64,000 bases of DNA from the NCBI GenBank assembly GCA_903813345.2, contig CAIIXF020000001.1, positions 60,128,270 through 60,192,269 on the forward strand. Direction: 5' to 3'. Every line of letters begins with the position of its first letter. Position 1 is the stretch's first letter. The stretch is from Owenia fusiformis. Its lineage: Eukaryota > Annelida > Polychaeta > Sabellida > Oweniidae. A model generated the notes under the pieces. The model searched no databases. It saw only the letters and a program-made list of their open reading frames with translations, and was not told the origin of the DNA. Shown here one piece after another: positions 61,901 through 64,000 of this stretch. Position numbers and translations under genes: made by a program.

Positions 61901-62109
61901 TACTTTCGGGACATACTGTATACAATTGAATTTTAATTGCATATATTAAACTCAGCCTCTTATTCATACGGTATGTTTACTACATAAAAGATTATAATGA
62001 TTCTGTAGCAAACACTGATTGTTGGTATTTTAAGTTCTCTTACCTCATCGTCGTCGTCAGCGTCGTGAGGAATCGGCGCCTTCTTATGATCAACGTAATG
62101 ATCCTCCAT
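52803..62109 (-). CDS. Excitatory amino acid transporter (SLC1/EAAT family), complete, 12 exons
   Basis: Predicted sodium-coupled plasma-membrane transporter that takes up glutamate or aspartate. Joined exons (high to low): 62109-62044, 59366-59230, 58180-58068, 57820-57622, 57324-57282, 57035-56933, 55532-55328, 54787-54705, 54413-54263, 53918-53724, 53578-53444, 52998-52803. All introns are GT-AG and all phases agree, giving 1626 nt and 541 residues, normal for the family. Visible landmarks: TM1 about 47-67; FPGE...[11 protein letters not shown] at 82-98; sequons at N71, N205, N210 and N216; serine-rich HP1 tip 364-370; [10 protein letters not shown] at 400-409; GIPEAGL at 444-450; TM8 D478, R481, N485 and D489. 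R481 matches the arginine that binds the acidic side chain in EAATs, so an acidic substrate is more likely than a neutral one. E408 matches the proton-coupling glutamate. The start is the first ATG after an in-frame stop. The C-terminus is TRL. The exact orthologue (EAAT1, 2 or 3) is not assigned. Confidence 0.95.
53444..53578 (-). CDS. EAAT exon 11 (HP2)
   Basis: Acceptor GGTTTCAG, donor GTAAGTC, ends in phase 2. Encodes residues 432-476: [19 protein letters not shown] is re-entrant hairpin 2, followed by the VGLPVDDI segment and the start of TM8 (DWF). Confidence 0.97.
53724..53918 (-). CDS. EAAT exon 10 (HP1 tip, TM7)
   Basis: Two acceptors lie 5 nt apart. The upstream one, GTTTTCAG, keeps the frame and yields the canonical SSSATLP. 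The downstream TTCAG would shift it. Donor GTGAAC, phase 2. Encodes 367-431 with R[22 protein letters not shown], the most conserved SLC1 block, holding sodium and transport residues. Confidence 0.97.
54263..54413 (-). CDS. EAAT exon 9 (TM6 and start of HP1)
   Basis: Acceptor GCTTTAG, donor GTAACTG, ends in phase 2. Encodes residues 317-366: a helix with HGFIVLP and then [10 protein letters not shown], the ascending limb of re-entrant hairpin 1. Confidence 0.95.
54705..54787 (-). CDS. EAAT exon 8
   Basis: Acceptor TTTATAG, donor GTAAGTA, ends in phase 1. Completes the split Trp289 and encodes a helix beginning W-C-A-P-I-G-I (family W-Y-x-P-x-G-I) and a short hydrophilic segment. Confidence 0.94.
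55328..55532 (-). CDS. EAAT exon 7 (end of loop and TM4-5 region)
   Basis: Acceptor TTTTTCAG, donor GTAAGTTG, ends in phase 2. Encodes residues 221-288, including [18 protein letters not shown] and the [14 protein letters not shown] helix start, matching the corresponding EAAT region. Confidence 0.95.
55560..56460 (-). repeat. Satellite-bearing repeat in EAAT intron 6
   Basis: About five roughly 140-bp units with GGTCAATTTGAAGCAAGTTGAA and GGTCAAATCTAAA..GTCAGATTTGAACTTC, flanked by CACCTAGTTGCTCAC on one side and CGCCGCACCGCCGATCGCC on the other. Inverted relative to the block near 35 kb. Short parts match 4.85-4.95 kb. Confidence 0.88.
56933..57035 (-). CDS. EAAT exon 6 (variable extracellular loop)
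   Basis: Acceptor AATTTTAG, donor GTAAGTGC, ends in phase 1. Encodes residues 187-220, rich in Pro, Thr and Asn with sequons N205-E-T, N210-T-T and N216-T-T. This is the position of the long glycosylated extracellular loop of EAATs, which is poorly conserved between species. Confidence 0.88.
57282..57324 (-). CDS. EAAT exon 5 (43-bp micro-exon)
   Basis: Acceptor TTTTCTAG, donor GTAAGTAG, ends in phase 0. Completes the split arginine and encodes [14 protein letters not shown], matching the R-N-x-F-P-x-N segment found in animal EAATs. It is too short for ORF finders but fits phase on both sides. Confidence 0.92.
57622..57820 (-). CDS. EAAT exon 4 (TM3)
   Basis: Acceptor ATCCAG, donor GTATGAC, ends in phase 2. 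Encodes residues 106-171: the [18 protein letters not shown] transmembrane helix and the following cytosolic or amphipathic segment ending LLDLIR, conserved across EAATs. Confidence 0.95.
58068..58180 (-). CDS. EAAT exon 3 (TM2 region)
   Basis: Acceptor TATTCCAG, donor GTACG, ends in phase 1. Encodes residues 68-105 with the family signature FPGE followed by [12 protein letters not shown]. Contains sequon N71-L-T. Confidence 0.95.
58240..59066. repeat. Minisatellite filling EAAT intron 2
   Basis: About 40 units of 18-20 bp on the plus strand, consensus near AAAGTTAAATAG(A/G)TGGGGC. Variant subtypes (GGCGAGGC, GGTGACGC, AACAGGTTGTC) are ordered. A block beginning AGGTGGGGGAAAGTTGAAC at 58451 recurs in the same order at 58697, a 246-bp higher-order period. 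It sits between exons 3 (ends upstream at 58180) and 2 (begins 59230). Confidence 0.95.
59230..59366 (-). CDS. EAAT exon 2 (TM1)
   Basis: Acceptor TTTCTAG, donor GTACAC, ends in phase 2. Encodes residues 23-67, including a Cys-Cys pair, a Lys-Lys pair and then the glycine-rich TM1. Confidence 0.92.
60346..61460 (+). mobile_element. 5'-truncated non-LTR retrotransposon with (ATA)n-type tail
   Basis: Carries only the end of ORF2 and a 3' UTR of about 190 bp ending in an AATAATAATAA microsatellite near 61447-61457, as in several CR1/RTE-like families. It runs opposite to the host EAAT gene. Exact 3' boundary and target duplication are uncertain. Confidence 0.78.
60369..61268 (+). CDS. Non-LTR retrotransposon ORF2 C-terminal part (partial)
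   Basis: An uninterrupted frame of about 300 codons. It opens with the segment following the reverse-transcriptase fingers and palm ([19 protein letters not shown], then HGCELWNEL), continues through a KRLQGL...LGLL region and ends with a zinc-knuckle-like C-x2-C-x9-H-x4-C ([19 protein letters not shown]) before the stop. Endonuclease and RT catalytic parts are absent because of 5' truncation. The open frame suggests a fairly young copy. I start at the first codon that looks homologous; the open frame begins slightly earlier in MITE sequence. Confidence 0.82.
   Translation, partial: TTFASLVGVGVHPKGLNPLTGLKLINTICIPSALHGCELWNELTTSQCLIIQRAYRFILKRLQGLYRCTKTDIVLGLLNCKDILQIIELKKLSLLGRICNMGNTVTKNIFLFRAHLCRTENASHKQKGFIPDIQNILQKYSLNEYLERFLDDGYFPPTKLWKLICKNNVQIQVEASISTLRLTKVELSNNIIWTTGQKHPHLLEYCYTLAKLVALPEDKETNHLCEKCGNLFKDTINHLLFQCCCDAVCKGMTMHDLVCDPRDADEDTSDKIAALSKILPQIHKLIFVNGISLVPAFPD
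62044..62109 (-). CDS. EAAT exon 1 (coding part)
   Basis: Encodes residues 1-22, a hydrophilic cytosolic N-terminus ending in an acidic run of Asp and Glu. The ATG at 62109 is the first in frame: reading upstream gives codons for VYTSVYQGSQGSTNI and then a TAA. The donor GTAAGAG follows codon 22 in phase 0. The 5' UTR may extend upstream, or an untranslated exon may lie outside what can be recognised. Confidence 0.85.
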
Positions 62110-64000
62110 AATGTTCGTTGATCCTTGAGATCCTTGATAAACTGACGTGTATACCTGAATCGGGAGTTCTTAAGATGGCTTCGTTGTGTCTATAATTAAA
62201 GAACCAATCACAATATACGAGGAAGTGGAAAACACTACTGATTGATTTTTAAAATGTATATATGCCGAATGGATTATATTTATGCATACACCTCTCTATC
62301 CTAGGCATGCAGCGAATAAAAGTGTATACGACAGGTAAATAAAGTATTTGAAAGTCAAACTATAGAACCACTACAAAATAAGTAGGACGAGTTGGAAATT
62401 GCTTGTAGGTCAGGTTAAGAATTTCAATAATCCCTAATACTATTAAAAGTCCAACCAAACACAGAAACTGAACTTTCACTGAATTAACCAAGATTAGATG
62501 TTAACGTTCGAGGTCAATGTACATATGCATACAATCAAAGAGACATCAGAATGTTAAAGGATAATTTGAATTACAACGAGTGTCAGAATTAAAGAAACAA
62601 AACTATTAGAACTTTATTTTGACAAGCTTTGAAAATCTACTTAATCTTACGAACAATATACGTTGATTTTAATTGATTCACAACCTTTATAAAATAATGA
62701 TATTTTTCAGCAAGATCATTAACCTCTATATAAACATAAAATGAAAAATAAAGTAAAAAACCAACCTCTTGTTTGGGCTAACTAGAACTTTACTTAACTT
62801 ACGTAACATTACGTGTTGAATCAGAATTAACTCCATTGACAGGTTTCAATAGTATCTTAGACGCCCGATGTAATTTTAGTACAAAAAGATGATGTTAGAG
62901 TAAACGAAGCCTTATAATTGTTCATTAGGAATCAACGAGAAGGTATAATAGCATCATGATAGGTGAACATCCTCAGGTGAAACAGAAAGATGCTATGAGT
63001 ATCATAATGGTATAATAGCGCCAACTAACACTAACATACAAAAATGTAAAGCAACACATGTATATGTAGGTGCAACGCCAATCGGTACATCTTGATTCAC
63101 AGGGTTTTAGTTGTAACATGTAAACCTATGGGGAAAACCACTGGTCCTTAACTTTTTTTGAGGAGTATATGTTAAAACACTTTGGAAGATACCATTGGTA
63201 CGTTTGCTTCTGAATACTGTTTCGCTTGAGAGACGTCCAATTGACAGAGGTTAATTTGATATGAAATCGATATATGTATGTTCTACTTATGTATGGAAGT
63301 CCCGGATGGAAGTGTTCATTCTAGTTTTTCACTTTTCACTCTACACTTAAGTTATAGGTGCCTTCCCTGATCTCATACTATTAGTAAAGTTACTAAAATC
63401 ACCAAAGTATCGTTCGCCAATCTAAAATCATGAACGATATGTATTGAAATGTAAACATTTTAGGCGATGTGAAGATTTTTGAAGAATGGAATGGATGCAC
63501 CATGGGCAGAATAAAGTACAAGATGAATGTTGTTATCATATTTTGCAAGGTTGTTTTTAATTATATTCCATGTTTCCCCAGAAATGTGCACAAACGATCA
63601 AGTGCATTTGACTTTCCTAATAGATCCAATCCATCCATCTTATTACGACAACTGTCGTTTCGGTCAAAGTGGCACCAGGTTGTTAATTATCGTCAATCTT
63701 TCATTTTTGTATGCCTTTAAGCAAATGTCATCTGTAACTAGCAACCCATTCCATGTGAATATACTAGCTATTCAATAAAAACGTTTTTTTTTCACATTTA
63801 TATTTTTACATATTTTATACATTTATAATACGTTGATAAGACCATGCGCGTTTGGAGATGATACAGTAATATGGGAGGCAAAATATTAACATCCTTCGGT
63901 CAAAATACTTTGTGTCTATTATTTCTAAAAGTTTGATTTTTGCTTCTTTAAAAGTCATCACTGACACACAAGGTACACTACTACCAATCTCCATGTAGGG
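62110..64000 (-). other. Upstream region of the transporter gene
   Basis: Should contain the 5' UTR and promoter. No core promoter element, upstream exon or repeat could be recognised with confidence. Overlapping frames near 63469-63778 look like chance. Confidence 0.35.

Larger units (their letters stand above)
60169..61918. mobile_element. Mariner-type MITE interrupted by a non-LTR tail
   Basis: Left arm 60169-60345 begins CAGGGTGTTCCGAAAGTATGG. Right arm 61753-61918 is its reverse complement, ending CATACTG. TA flanks at 60167-60168 and 61919-61920. The left-arm match stops exactly where retrotransposon-like sequence begins (about 60346). Lies in EAAT intron 1. Confidence 0.85.

Overview
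This is an AT-rich (roughly two-thirds A+T by eye) animal nuclear genome window. Coding sequence is sparse, exons are short, introns are GT-AG, and transposon debris is dense: Tc1/mariner-type inverted-repeat elements, non-LTR retrotransposon tails, foldbacks and minisatellites. The only clearly conserved gene is an invertebrate-style SLC1 transporter. The non-LTR tails resemble families I associate with molluscs. My best guess is a lophotrochozoan, perhaps a mollusc, but that is inference from style and not from a diagnostic marker.

Two genes are supported. (1) Minus strand, 62109 to 52803: a complete 12-exon excitatory amino acid transporter (SLC1/EAAT). All exon phases join, giving 541 residues with the NMDGT motif, the TM8 Asp and Arg that bind acidic amino acids, a glycosylation-rich extracellular loop and a C-terminal TRL that looks like a PDZ ligand. 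(2) Plus strand, 17888 to 48854: a three-exon model for a 146-residue single-pass (type II) membrane protein of unknown function. The last two exons are well supported. The first exon, 28 kb upstream, is joined by matching phase and is less certain. The two genes are convergent, with about 3.9 kb between their stop codons.

Layout. 1-6740: a decayed Tc1-like transposase, then an inverted-repeat element (1934-6738) whose right terminal repeat is split by a mariner deletion derivative. 6740-12000: foldback MITEs, a frameshifted non-LTR fragment, an unusual doubled unit between 21-bp inverted repeats, and a 1258-bp element with CAC-type termini, a 5-bp target duplication and many internal copies of one 15-mer. 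12000-17887: mostly unannotatable, with one MITE. 17984-46304: the putative giant intron, holding palindromes, three evenly spaced CRE octamers, a 4.36-kb long-TIR element with a nested MITE, duplicated blocks, nested foldbacks, a diverged satellite and a 1.3-kb GT-rich tract. 46305-48854: end of the membrane-protein gene with an intronic MITE. 51821-52246: another MITE. 52803-62109: the transporter gene. Its second intron is almost all minisatellite, its sixth carries the satellite seen near 35 kb, and its first holds a MITE interrupted by a non-LTR tail. 62110-64000: upstream DNA, nothing recognised.

No tRNA, rRNA, CRISPR array or bacterial-type operon was seen. The most interesting material is the mobile-element architecture: three insertion events can be read directly from the sequence, and one element family has CAC termini with a 5-bp duplication.
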